A stretch of DNA of 19,873 nucleotides. It comes from CAYLUN01 sp964386865. GTDB lineage: Bacteria > Verrucomicrobiota > Kiritimatiellia > RFP12 > UBA1067. Positions 7,605 through 15,568 of this stretch are shown piece by piece; positions within the stretch are counted from its first letter, which is position 1, and every line of letters starts with the position of its first letter. Under the pieces are notes generated by a model that saw only the letters and a program-made list of their open reading frames with translations, made no database searches and was not told where the DNA came from. The DNA lies in the NCBI GenBank assembly GCA_964386865.1, contig CAYLUN010000093.1:1-19873 (forward strand), read 5' to 3'. Made by a program: the position numbers and the translations under genes.

Positions 7605-7620
7605 GGCTGGAATTCCAGCC
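7605..7620. repeat. Perfect 16-bp palindrome
   Basis: GGCTGGAATTCCAGCC is fully self-complementary with no spacer. It could be a dimeric regulator site, the tip of a decayed repeat, or the remains of a mobile-element end. No second copy was noticed elsewhere in the window. Confidence 0.6.
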
Positions 7621-8027
7621 TGCGTTGCTGTTCAACGGATCAGGCAGTCGGGCCGAAGGCACGCGGGTACGTGTGCCGTACAGGCCCGCGCGCGGAGCCT
7701 GGATGTGCGAACACGCGTGATGAGGCCGTTGGCCGTTGGGATGGTTGTTTTGGCGCCGGGCACGTGTCGCGGGGTGGCGGAAACGGATACGGTGCTGCTG
7801 TGTTACCCGACGAGCGTCATGTGCGTCGCGGTCGTGGCCGGCGCGTGGACGAGGCAGAGCGATTTTGCGCGCAAGAGCAGCAACTACGGCGGGAGCGCGC
7901 ACGATTTCTATGCCCCCGCGCGCGATGGAAGACGGGTGTTTGTCGGGGAGGCTAACCGGCGGCGAACCGGCGCCCGCGCGCACCGTGCTGACGCTCAGAT
8001 GACGGTTCGCCTCGGCCCCACACTTTT

Positions 8028-8070
8028 GGTACACTTGCCGCCGATTCAACGGTAAGGGGCCCGATGCCCC
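8028..8070 (+). promoter_or_regulatory. Candidate -10 region and small leader hairpin before the LamG-containing sialidase gene
   Basis: GGTACACTT (8028-8036) repeats the string found at the candidate promoter of the first sialidase-like gene. Its -10-like core is TACACT at 8030-8035. The -35 region is weak (TTCGCC at 8006-8011, 18 bases upstream). A perfect 5-bp hairpin, GGGGC-CCGAT-GCCCC (8056-8070), sits just before the ribosome-binding site AGGAG (8074-8078). Confidence 0.35.
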
Positions 8071-8085
8071 GCTAGGAGCGTTACG

Positions 8086-9855
8086 ATGAGAAGCGTCATT
8101 CTGGGGTGTTTCCTGTTTTCGGCAATTGCGGTGTGCGCGGCGGACATTCAGGCGGTGCGTGCGGCTGACCCGCGCAACATCGCCAACGGCCTGCGCATCC
8201 CCTGCGAGGGCTACGTGGACCAGCCCTATGTGGTGGTGACCTCCAACGGCGCGTGGGTCTGCACGCTCACGACCGGCAAGGGGCTCGAAGGCCAGCAGGG
8301 ACAGCACGTGGTCTGCGTGGTGAGCCGAGATCAGGGCCAAACCTGGTCCGAGCCGGTCGCCCTCGAGCCCGACTCCGGCCCCGAGGCCTCGTGGGTGACG
8401 CCGCTGCTTACGCCGTACGGCCGCATCTACGCGTTCTACACCTACAACGGCGATAACGTCGTGACGCTGCCGAACTCCGACAAGCGCATCCGCGCGGACA
8501 CCCACGGCTGGTACGCCTTCCGCTATTCGGACGACGAGGGCGCAACGTGGTCGCCCCAGCGCTACCGCATCCCGCTGCGCGTCACCGATGTGGACCGCGG
8601 CAACCCGTGGCGCGGCGAGGTGTGCCACTTCTGGGGCATTGACAAGCCGAAGGTCAAGGACGGCAAGGTCTTCTTCGCGTTCACCAAGCTGGGCAAGTTC
8701 TTCATGCTCGACGGCGAGGGCTGGGTCGTGTCGTCCGAGAACCTGCTGACCGAGCGGGATCCCGACAAGCTGTCCTTCCGCCTGCTGCCCGACGGCGAGA
8801 AGGGCATCCGCAGCCCCGCGCTCGGCAGCGTGCAGGAGGAGCACAACTTGGTGCCGTTGGCGAAGAGCGACCTTTTTTGCGTTTTCCGCCTGGACGGCGT
8901 GACGCCGGGGCAGAGCGTCAGCCGCGACTACGGAGCCACGTGGTCGCTGCCCGAGGCGATGACCTACGGCCCCGGAAAGCGGACGTTCAAGACGCCGCGC
9001 GCGTGCCCCAAGCTCTTCATGACCTCCGAGGGCAAGTACCTCTTCTGGTTCCACAACCACGGCGGCAAGCTGTGGTCCGGCCGCAACCCCGCGTTCCTGT
9101 CGGGCGGCGTGCTGAAGGACGACGGCTTCATCCACTGGTCTGAGCCGGAGATCGCGCTCTTCGACCCCGCCCCCGCGATCCGCATGAGCTATCCCGATCT
9201 GATCGAGCAGGGCGGCAAGTTCTGGCTCACCGAGACGCAGAAGAGCGCGGCCCGCGCGCATCCGCTCGATCGGGCGCTGCTGGACGGGCTCTGGGGCCAA
9301 GGCCCGTCCGCCGGCGTCTGCCGCGACGGCCTGCTGCTTGAGAAGGCGCTGGCCGGCGACGCGGCCTCGCGCCCAGCCGTCCCGAAAGAGTTCGGCGACC
9401 TCGCGCGCGGCGGCCTGACCGTGGAGCTCAGGTTCACGCTCGAGACTGGCGCCCCGGGTCAGACGCTGTTCAGCACGCAGGAGAAGGACGGGCGCGGCGT
9501 GCGCGTGGTCACCTCTGAACTGGGGGCGCAGCCGACGCTGCAGATCGAGCTGGGCGACGGCGCGCGCGTGGCGTCGTGGCACACCGACCCGGGCGCAGTG
9601 CAGGCGGGCAAGCTGCACCACGTCGTGTTCGTGTGCGACTTCTCGGCCGCCGTGATCGCGGTGATCGCGGACGGCGTGTTCCTCGACGGCGGCACGGCTC
9701 GCCAGTACGGCTGGGGCCGCCTGCCGCTCGAACTGGGCGAGGTCAGGGGCGCGTTTCAGGCGCTGGTTTCGCCGGCCGTCCAAACGCTGCGCCTCTACGG
9801 CCGACCGCTGCGCACCGCCGAGGCGGCGGCCAACTTCCGCGCCGGGCCGCCGTGA
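8086..9855 (+). CDS. Exported sialidase family protein with C-terminal LamG-like domain
   Basis: The 589-residue protein has a signal peptide (residues 1-19, ending AVCA-AD). Its sialidase-type beta-propeller contains a RIP motif at 37-39, as in the FRIP motif that carries a catalytic arginine in sialidases. It also has three canonical Asp boxes: SRDQGQTW (80-87), SDDEGATW (148-155) and SRDYGATW (279-286). From about residue 415 a concanavalin-like LamG/Laminin_G_3 domain follows, with LTVELRFTLETG, LHHVVFVCDF and the closing VQTLRLYGRPLRTAEAAANF. Such LamG modules usually assist carbohydrate binding. AGGAG at 8074-8078 supports the start. It is likely secreted and acts on a host or algal glycan. 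The fold is confident. True sialidase activity is not shown, because the full arginine triad and Tyr/Glu pair cannot be assigned by eye. It converges with the minus-strand operon 18 bases downstream. Confidence 0.85.
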   Translation: MRSVILGCFLFSAIAVCAADIQAVRAADPRNIANGLRIPCEGYVDQPYVVVTSNGAWVCTLTTGKGLEGQQGQHVVCVVSRDQGQTWSEPVALEPDSGPEASWVTPLLTPYGRIYAFYTYNGDNVVTLPNSDKRIRADTHGWYAFRYSDDEGATWSPQRYRIPLRVTDVDRGNPWRGEVCHFWGIDKPKVKDGKVFFAFTKLGKFFMLDGEGWVVSSENLLTERDPDKLSFRLLPDGEKGIRSPALGSVQEEHNLVPLAKSDLFCVFRLDGVTPGQSVSRDYGATWSLPEAMTYGPGKRTFKTPRACPKLFMTSEGKYLFWFHNHGGKLWSGRNPAFLSGGVLKDDGFIHWSEPEIALFDPAPAIRMSYPDLIEQGGKFWLTETQKSAARAHPLDRALLDGLWGQGPSAGVCRDGLLLEKALAGDAASRPAVPKEFGDLARGGLTVELRFTLETGAPGQTLFSTQEKDGRGVRVVTSELGAQPTLQIELGDGARVASWHTDPGAVQAGKLHHVVFVCDFSAAVIAVIADGVFLDGGTARQYGWGRLPLELGEVRGAFQALVSPAVQTLRLYGRPLRTAEAAANFRAGPP

Positions 9856-9865
9856 GCGGCGGCCC
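9844..9865. terminator. GC hairpin between convergent genes
   Basis: GGGCCGCCG (9844-9852) pairs perfectly with CGGCGGCCC (9857-9865) around a TGAG loop that contains most of the sialidase stop codon. It lies between two converging genes and may act in both directions. A T5 run at 9877-9881 lies 11 bases beyond the stem on the plus strand, within the 3' end of the opposing gene. Confidence 0.5.
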
Positions 9866-9873
9866 GCGGCGGC

Positions 9874-11070
9874 TCAGTTTTTGGGCTGCGCAAGGTTGGT
9901 GGTCTTGGTTTTGACGCGCGCCTTGCTTTCCGTCGAATTCAGGGTGAGCGGGTCGGTGAACTTGTCCATGTCGACCTTGTCCATGCCGGGCAGAGGGCCT
10001 GAGCCTTCGCGCCTGGGGCGGAACAGCAGGGGGCGGAGGCAGGCGGCGAGGAAAAGGGTGCCGGCCAGCGCGAGTATGCCGTAGACGACCTTGCGGATCA
10101 GCGCCGCGCGGTTCCGCTTGGCGACCAGCTCGTCCAGCAGCACCTTGAGCTCGAGGTAAGCGGCGACTTTGGGGTGCTCCTGGAGATAGGTGCTGAGCGT
10201 GGCGATCGCGCCGTTCAGGTCTTTGGTTTCGCGCAGCACGCGCAGGGATTCGAGCTCGCGCGTCTCGCGGTCTCGCGCCTCGCGTTCGAGCCTGGCCGCC
10301 TCTCGTGCGTTGCGCGTGTTGACGGCCTCCACCAGCAGGCTTTGGGCCGGCCCGAGGTCGGTTCGGTGCGGGTACGCTCCGAGGAGGGCGGTGAGCAAGG
10401 CGATGCGCTTGGCGGTGTCAGACTCGCGCGAGGCGGCCCGGTACTGTTCGGCGTAGCGCGCGTTCTCTTCGACAAGGGCCACGGACTCGGCCAGCAGGGC
10501 GTTATAGTTCGCGCGGATGGCCTCGCTCGGCTTGAAGACGAGCCGCGTGCCGCGGCAGGGCGCGCAGGGAGTGGAGATGCGCTTCTTGCCTGCGCAAAGG
10601 GCGCAGGCGCCCCTTCCTTTACACGTGGCGCAGGCGGCTCCGTCTTTCTGGCCCGTTGCGTCGCAGGACTTGCACGTGCCCAGCCCTTTGCAGGCCGGGC
10701 AGATCGTGGTCTGCACGCCTTTGCCTTTACAGTCGGCGCAAGCCGTGAAAGCCGCTTCGCGGGTGACTGTCACAAGCGGGGCCGCGTTAGGGTAGGCGGT
10801 GCGGAGCCCCTGGACGGCCCGCTCGAACCCGTTGGTGTCGCCCTGCATGAGCAGCGTGAGGGAGAAGGCGGCCATGGCGCGGCCGCGCAGGGCGGGGTTG
10901 TAGTCCGCCTGGCGCGAGACGTCCAAAAGGGTTTGGATCTCGGCTGCGGCGAGCGGCGTGCGCTGGAGCGCCGCGCACGCCTCGGCGAGCTTGGGCTCGG
11001 GCACGGTGGCGGCGGCGAGGCTGAATGTGGCGGCGAATGCGGCCAGGGCGAAGGCGTGCTTACTCTTCAT
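9874..11070 (-). CDS. Exported membrane protein with six CxxC pairs (DnaJ zinc-finger-like)
   Basis: The 398-residue protein has a signal peptide (about residues 1-21) and a helical N-terminal part. A cysteine-rich segment at about 111-174 contains six CxxC pairs: CADCKGKG, CPACKGLG, CKSCDATG, CATCKGRG, CALCAGKK and CAPCRGTR. Several match CxxCxGxG, the zinc-binding repeat of DnaJ, but no J domain is present. A charged coiled-coil region (about 250-285) and a transmembrane segment (about 326-346) follow, then a short tail predicted to be cytoplasmic. Its start overlaps the end of the upstream minus-strand gene by 11 bases, so translation is probably coupled. An exported DnaJ-type zinc finger suggests a role in envelope protein handling or assembly, but this is inference. 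In an oxidising compartment the cysteines might form disulfides instead of binding zinc. Confidence 0.72.
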   Translation of the reverse strand: MKSKHAFALAAFAATFSLAAATVPEPKLAEACAALQRTPLAAAEIQTLLDVSRQADYNPALRGRAMAAFSLTLLMQGDTNGFERAVQGLRTAYPNAAPLVTVTREAAFTACADCKGKGVQTTICPACKGLGTCKSCDATGQKDGAACATCKGRGACALCAGKKRISTPCAPCRGTRLVFKPSEAIRANYNALLAESVALVEENARYAEQYRAASRESDTAKRIALLTALLGAYPHRTDLGPAQSLLVEAVNTRNAREAARLEREARDRETRELESLRVLRETKDLNGAIATLSTYLQEHPKVAAYLELKVLLDELVAKRNRAALIRKVVYGILALAGTLFLAACLRPLLFRPRREGSGPLPGMDKVDMDKFTDPLTLNSTESKARVKTKTTNLAQPKN

Positions 11071-12136
11071 AGTCGGGCTCCCATCCTTTGATGACGTCGT
11101 CGTACGTGGGCGGCTTCTGGCCCGGCGGCAGGTGGCCGCCGAGGCGCGCGAAAAGCGAGCGGGCCTGCGCGTCGAGGCCGGACTGGGCCGATCGCTGCGC
11201 GGACAGAGACAGAAAGCGCAGCAGCACGTCGTTCATGATGCGCGAGGGGATTTCGGCTTGCGCCTTCTCCAGGTAGTCGGCGGTGGGTGACGCCAGCGCG
11301 AGGTTGCTCGATGCCTGCCACTGGCGGCGCTCAAGGGAGCCGGTGAAGCGCCCCCGGAAAACGCCGAGTATGAGCGCCTGGTAGACGCCTCTGCAGCACA
11401 TTTGGCGCTCGCTGCCGCTGGCCAGCTCGAAGCCTTGGATGGCCCAGTACACGGCGTGGGTTTCAGCGACGCGCCAGTCGAGCGGCCCGAAGCGGCCCTC
11501 CAGCGCCGCCATGCGTGAGGCGTCGAGGCGCAGCGCCGCGAGCCGGCCGCGGCTCTCAGGGGTGTCGAGAAGCGTGCCGTCGGGCCGGAGGAAGGGGGAC
11601 ATGGCTTCGGCCAGGGCGAGCTTGTACGCGAGGTGCGCGCCGTCGAGGCTGTCGCCGACTTTGTTCTGATAAAGCCACGCCAGCTCGCGGTAGAGGCGCG
11701 GCTCGCGCGGGTTGTACCTCAGGCCGTCGTCGCGCAAGAGGCTGAGACCGTTCATCACCCAGCGCAGGCGGTCCTCGTGGCGGATCATCATGGAGCTGAC
11801 GTTATAGGCGAGGTTCCACGCGTTGTAGACCCAGGCTTCGGCGGCGTGCGGGTCGAGGCGCGTGATCCAGTCGGCGAGTTGCACCAGCTCCAGATAGCGA
11901 CCCTCTTCTTGAAGCGTGTCGGCGCGGAGCCAAAGGATTTCTGCCGCGACGCCGCGGAACCCGCCGAGGCCCGCGATCACGAACGTCAGCGCGGGCGGCA
12001 CGTCGGCGCTGTAGCCGGCGTAGGCCGCCGGCAGGCCCGCCCGGCGACGCTCCGCCAGATGCCGGCTCTGCCAAGCGGCGAGCAAGCCCAGCAGGGCGAG
12101 CGCCACGGCGGCGCCTCGGGCAACGATTCGACTCAT
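11060..12136 (-). CDS. TPR-like membrane-anchored protein of unknown function
   Basis: The 358-residue protein has an N-terminal hydrophobic segment (about residues 5-22) that acts as a signal anchor. It is then almost entirely helical with TPR-like spacing: ILWLRADTLQEEGRYLELVQLADWITRLDPHAAEAWVYNAWNLAYNV, followed by PREPRLYRELAWLYQNKVGDSLDGAHLAYKLALAEA. The repeat pattern fits a tetratricopeptide-like scaffold facing the periplasm. I recognise similar proteins as conserved hypotheticals in Verrucomicrobia-like genomes but know no function. It is the first gene of a two-gene minus-strand operon, and its last codons contain the start of the zinc-finger-like gene. The region upstream on the minus strand is AT-rich, with two TAAACT words close to the start, so the promoter may lie within about 25-60 bases. 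Confidence 0.65.
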   Translation of the reverse strand: MSRIVARGAAVALALLGLLAAWQSRHLAERRRAGLPAAYAGYSADVPPALTFVIAGLGGFRGVAAEILWLRADTLQEEGRYLELVQLADWITRLDPHAAEAWVYNAWNLAYNVSSMMIRHEDRLRWVMNGLSLLRDDGLRYNPREPRLYRELAWLYQNKVGDSLDGAHLAYKLALAEAMSPFLRPDGTLLDTPESRGRLAALRLDASRMAALEGRFGPLDWRVAETHAVYWAIQGFELASGSERQMCCRGVYQALILGVFRGRFTGSLERRQWQASSNLALASPTADYLEKAQAEIPSRIMNDVLLRFLSLSAQRSAQSGLDAQARSLFARLGGHLPPGQKPPTYDDVIKGWEPDYEE

Positions 12137-12227
12137 AGTTTATTAGTTTAGCAAAACCGGGCGGAAAGGGAATCGGATTCGGGTTCGACGCGGCCTCGGT
12201 TTTATGGCGGGCGCATCGTGTTACAGC

Positions 12228-12256
12228 GTGACGGTGTGGCGCACTTCTGGCATACT
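12228..12256 (+). promoter_or_regulatory. Candidate extended -10 promoter for glycogen phosphorylase
   Basis: CATACT (12251-12256) is preceded by TGG (12248-12250), an extended -10 arrangement. A weak -35, GTGACG (12228-12233), lies 17 bases upstream. The hexamer ends 33 bases before the chosen ATG, giving a short leader. The rest of the 12137-12289 gap shows no coding signal. Confidence 0.4.
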
Positions 12257-12289
12257 ATTTGCTTTTTCGGAAAGAGACGAGGGAAACCC

Positions 12290-14764
12290 ATGGAGCAGAA
12301 GACATCACGCCGGCGCCCGCGGGACCGCCGAGTTGAAATGAACGTCGAAGGGCTGAAGGAAGACTACGCGTGGCACCTCCGCTACACGCTGGCCAAGGTC
12401 CCCGACACGTCGACCCCGCGCGACCAGTACACCGCCTTTGCGTACTGCGTGCGCGACCGCATGACCGAGCGCTGGATTGAGACGCAGGCGATCCACCACG
12501 ACCAGAACGTCAAGCGGATCTACTACCTCTCGCTCGAGTTCCTGATCGGCCGACTTCTGGGTAACAACGTCATCAACCTCAAGATGGACCCCATCTGCCA
12601 GGAGGCTCTGGCCGATTACGGGCTCGACTGGCACTCGCTGCGGGAGTTCGAGGTCGACGCGGGCCTGGGCAACGGCGGTCTGGGACGGCTCGCGGCGTGC
12701 TTCCTGGACTCGCTGTCCACGCTGGACTTGCCGGGCATGGGGTACGGGCTGCGGTACGACTACGGGATCTTCAAGCAGCGCATCGTGGACGGGCAGCAGG
12801 TGGAGGAGCCGGACCACTGGCTTAAGGACGGCTACCCGTGGGAGATCGCGCGGCCCGAGTACACGCAGGTCGTGCACTTCGGCGGGCGCGTCGAGTGCAT
12901 CACCAACGGGCGCGCCGAGTGGCGCTGGGTGGAGACTGAGCAGGTGCTCGGCACGCCCTACGACCTGCCGGTCGTGGGCTACAGCGGATCGGTCAACACC
13001 TTGCGGCTTTGGTCCGCCAAGGCCGACGACGAGTTCCATCTGGAGGACTTCAACAAGGGGTCGTACGTCGAGGCGGTCGAAAACAAGGTGCTGGCCGAGA
13101 ATCTGACCAAGGTGCTGTATCCGAACGACAACGTGCTCGCTGGCAAAGAGCTGCGGCTGCGCCAGCAGTACTTCTTTGTCTCGTGCTCGCTGCAGGACAT
13201 CCTGCGGCGTTTCCGCGTGAACAACAGCGACTGGACGCGCCTGCCTGAAAAGGTCTTCATCCAGCTGAACGAGACGCACCCGGCCTTGATTATCCCCGAG
13301 CTGATGCGCCTGCTCGTGGACCGCGAGGGCGTGGACTGGAACACGGCGTGGTCGATCACGCGGGCCTGCACGGGGTACACCAACCACACCATTCTGCCGG
13401 AGGCGCTCGAGAAGTGGAGCGTCTCCCTCATGGAGCGGCTGCTGCCGCGCCACCTGCAGATCGTCTACGAGATCAACGGGCGCTTCCTCAAGCAGGTCGC
13501 GGCCATGTGGCCGGGCGATGTCGAGCGGCTGATCCGCATGAGCATCATCGGCGAGCAGGGCGACCGGTGCGTGCGCATGGCCAACCTGGCGATCATCGGG
13601 TCGAGCGCGGTGAACGGCGTGGCGCACCTCCACACCGAGATCCTCAAGCAGTCGCTGTTCCGCGACTTCTATGAGCTCTATCCGACGCACTTCTCCAACA
13701 AGACCAACGGCATCACCCAGCGCCGCTGGCTGCTGAAGGCCAACCCGCGCCTGGCGGCGCTGATCACCGACACGATCGGCCCGCAGTGGATCACCGACCT
13801 CGACGCGCTCCGCGGGCTCGAGCGGCACGTGGACGACAAGGCCTTCTTGGACGCGTTCCACAAAGTGAAGCAGTCCAACAAGGAGGCGCTGGCCGCCCAC
13901 ATCCGGAACGAGGTCGGCGTCGACGTCGACCCCGAGTCGATCTTCGATGTGCAGGTCAAGCGGCTGCACGAGTACAAGCGGCAGCTGCTGCTGGTGCTCT
14001 ATATCATCATCCTGTATAACCGGCTGGTCGACGACCCGGAGCTCGACATCCACCCGCGGACCTTTATTTTTGCGGCCAAGGCGGCGCCCGGTTACGCCAT
14101 GGCCAAGCTGATCATCCGCCTGATTCACGGCGTGGGCGACGTGGTGAACGCGAATCCCCGGATCCGCGCGAAGCTGAGCGTGGTCTTCCTCCCCGACTAC
14201 CGCGTGTCGCTGGCCGAAAAGATCATTCCCTCCGCCAACGTCAGCGAGCAGATCTCGCTCGCGGGCACCGAGGCGTCCGGCACCGGCAACATGAAGCTCA
14301 TGCTGAACGGCGCGCTGACCGTCGGCACGATGGACGGCGCGAACGTGGAGATCCACGAGGAGGTCGGCGACGAGAACATGTTCATTTTCGGCCTGCGGGC
14401 CGAGCAGGTCGCCGAGCTGCGCCCCGTGTACTCCTCGCGGGCGATCTACCATGCGGATCCGGAGATCCGCCGCGCGATCGATATGGTCCGGCGCAACGTC
14501 TTCTGCCTCTTGACTCCCGGAACGTTTGACCCGATCATTCGCGCGCTGTTGGACTTCAACGACCACTACATGCTGCTGGCGGATCTGCGCGAGTACATGG
14601 AGACGCAGGCGCGCGTCGACGCGCTCTACCGCCAGCCGCGCCTGTGGGACGGCAAGGCGCTGATGAACGTGGCCCGTTCGGGCCGCTTCTCGTCGGACCG
14701 TACGATTCGCGAATACGCGCGCGACATCTGGCACATCTCGCCGGTGAAAGTCGCGCTCGACTGA
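12290..14764 (+). CDS. glgP: Glycogen/starch/maltodextrin phosphorylase
   Basis: This is an 824-residue glycosyltransferase-35 enzyme that releases glucose 1-phosphate from alpha-1,4-glucans using pyridoxal phosphate, in the cytosol. Visible signatures include YYLSLEFLIGRLLGNN near the N-terminus, GLGNGGLGRLAACFLDSLSTLDLPGMGYGLRYDYGIF, the ETHPALIIPELMR segment, and VKRLHEYKRQLL. The cofactor motif EASGTGNMKLMLNGALTVGTMDGANVEI contains the Schiff-base lysine K669. Length matches the family. The ATG at 12290 is chosen over the in-frame upstream ATG at 12218 because the extra 24 residues are not phosphorylase-like and the predicted promoter lies inside them. GAGGG at about 12279-12283 serves as ribosome-binding site. 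It is followed after 19 bases by an SDR gene, suggesting co-transcription, although the link in metabolism is unclear. Confidence 0.96.
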   Translation: MEQKTSRRRPRDRRVEMNVEGLKEDYAWHLRYTLAKVPDTSTPRDQYTAFAYCVRDRMTERWIETQAIHHDQNVKRIYYLSLEFLIGRLLGNNVINLKMDPICQEALADYGLDWHSLREFEVDAGLGNGGLGRLAACFLDSLSTLDLPGMGYGLRYDYGIFKQRIVDGQQVEEPDHWLKDGYPWEIARPEYTQVVHFGGRVECITNGRAEWRWVETEQVLGTPYDLPVVGYSGSVNTLRLWSAKADDEFHLEDFNKGSYVEAVENKVLAENLTKVLYPNDNVLAGKELRLRQQYFFVSCSLQDILRRFRVNNSDWTRLPEKVFIQLNETHPALIIPELMRLLVDREGVDWNTAWSITRACTGYTNHTILPEALEKWSVSLMERLLPRHLQIVYEINGRFLKQVAAMWPGDVERLIRMSIIGEQGDRCVRMANLAIIGSSAVNGVAHLHTEILKQSLFRDFYELYPTHFSNKTNGITQRRWLLKANPRLAALITDTIGPQWITDLDALRGLERHVDDKAFLDAFHKVKQSNKEALAAHIRNEVGVDVDPESIFDVQVKRLHEYKRQLLLVLYIIILYNRLVDDPELDIHPRTFIFAAKAAPGYAMAKLIIRLIHGVGDVVNANPRIRAKLSVVFLPDYRVSLAEKIIPSANVSEQISLAGTEASGTGNMKLMLNGALTVGTMDGANVEIHEEVGDENMFIFGLRAEQVAELRPVYSSRAIYHADPEIRRAIDMVRRNVFCLLTPGTFDPIIRALLDFNDHYMLLADLREYMETQARVDALYRQPRLWDGKALMNVARSGRFSSDRTIREYARDIWHISPVKVALD

Positions 14765-14783
14765 GACGAAGAAAGGGGGCGCC

Positions 14784-15557
14784 GTGAGACGGGTGGCGAT
14801 CGTGACGGGCGGCACGCGGGGCATCGGGCTCGGCGTGTCGCGCGCGCTGGCAGCCGAAGGCTTTGCGCTGGCCCTGTGCGGCTTGCGCGAGGAGTCTGCG
14901 GTCGGCGGCGCTCTCGGCGCCCTGCGCGACGCGGGCGCTGAGGCGCTCTACTGCCGCGCCGACGTCTCGGCGGCGGCTGATCGCGCGAGGCTCTTGGGCG
15001 CGGTCCGCGACCGGTTCGGCGCGCTGCATGTGCTGGTGAACAACGCTGGCGTCGCGCCGCTCGTTCGCGCGGACGTGCTCGACGCGACGGAGGAGAGCTT
15101 CGAGCGCGTGCTGCGAACCAACCTGCAAGGGCCCTATTTCCTGACGCAGGCCGCAGCCCGCTGGATGGTCGAGCAGCGGCAGGCGGACGCCGCCTTCGCC
15201 GGCTGCATCGTGAATGTGGGCTCCGTTTCGGCCGAAGTCGCTTCGGTCAGCCGCGGCGAATACTGCGTCTCCAAAGCCGGGCTGGCGATGATGACTCAGC
15301 TCTTCGCCTGCCGGCTCGGCGAGCATGGCGTGCCGGTCTACGAAGTCCGCCCCGGCATCATCCACAGCGACATGACGGCCTCTGTGACCGCCAAGTACGA
15401 CGCCAAAATCGCGGAGACCGAGCTGCTTGTCCAGAAGCGGTGGGGCGAGCCGGAGGACGTCGGGCGGGCAGTCGCGATGCTGGCGCGCGGCGACCTGCCG
15501 TATTCGACGGGGCAGGTCATCCATGTCGACGGCGGCCTGACGCTGCGCCGGCTCTAG
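14784..15557 (+). CDS. Short-chain dehydrogenase/reductase (FabG-like, likely sugar-related)
   Basis: This is a 257-residue classical SDR with a GTG start preceded by AAAGGGGG. Motifs are TGGTRGIG (8-15), NNAG (86-89), catalytic S147, Y160 and K164 (YxxxK within GEYCVSKAG), and RPGIIHSDM after the active site, ending in the HVDGG turn. Such genes are often labelled 3-ketoacyl-ACP reductase, but no other fatty-acid gene is near. It lies 19 bases after glycogen phosphorylase and 11 bases before a fumarate-reductase-type flavoprotein, so an oxidoreductase pair acting on a sugar or sugar-derived alcohol is more likely. The nucleotide preference is not clear: no acidic residue at the end of the second strand is obvious, and LCGLREES suggests a possible NADP(H) preference. 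The family is confident; the substrate is unknown. Confidence 0.85.
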   Translation: MRRVAIVTGGTRGIGLGVSRALAAEGFALALCGLREESAVGGALGALRDAGAEALYCRADVSAAADRARLLGAVRDRFGALHVLVNNAGVAPLVRADVLDATEESFERVLRTNLQGPYFLTQAAARWMVEQRQADAAFAGCIVNVGSVSAEVASVSRGEYCVSKAGLAMMTQLFACRLGEHGVPVYEVRPGIIHSDMTASVTAKYDAKIAETELLVQKRWGEPEDVGRAVAMLARGDLPYSTGQVIHVDGGLTLRRL

Positions 15558-15568
15558 GAGGTGGGGCT

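Larger units (their letters stand above)
7571..8085. other. Long structured gap between sialidase-like genes, with a possible gene remnant
   Basis: This stretch lacks a recognisable gene. It holds a perfect 16-bp palindrome (7605-7620), an imperfect hairpin (7662-7690, inner stem GTACG/CGTAC at 7667-7671 and 7677-7681), and an open frame from ATG 7720 to 8055. The predicted product of that frame starts with a weak signal-like segment (MRPLAVGMVVLAPGTCRG) and has GC-rich third positions in its middle. It has no recognised family, no good ribosome-binding site, and a tail that runs into the promoter region of the next gene. The frame could be a decayed gene or chance; I do not call it as a CDS. 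Confidence 0.4.

Noticed and set aside
7474..9783. Long minus-strand open frame spanning the gap and the sialidase gene
   Set aside because: Most of it is antisense to the confident LamG-containing sialidase gene, and the part in the gap shows no family resemblance.
12218..12289. Upstream in-frame ATG of glgP
   Set aside because: The added residues are not phosphorylase-like and contain the candidate -10 element; the ribosome-binding site favours 12290.
12305..14824. Very long minus-strand open frame opposite glgP
   Set aside because: High G+C removes stop codons on the opposite strand. The plus-strand protein is an unmistakable phosphorylase, and the antisense translation looks random.
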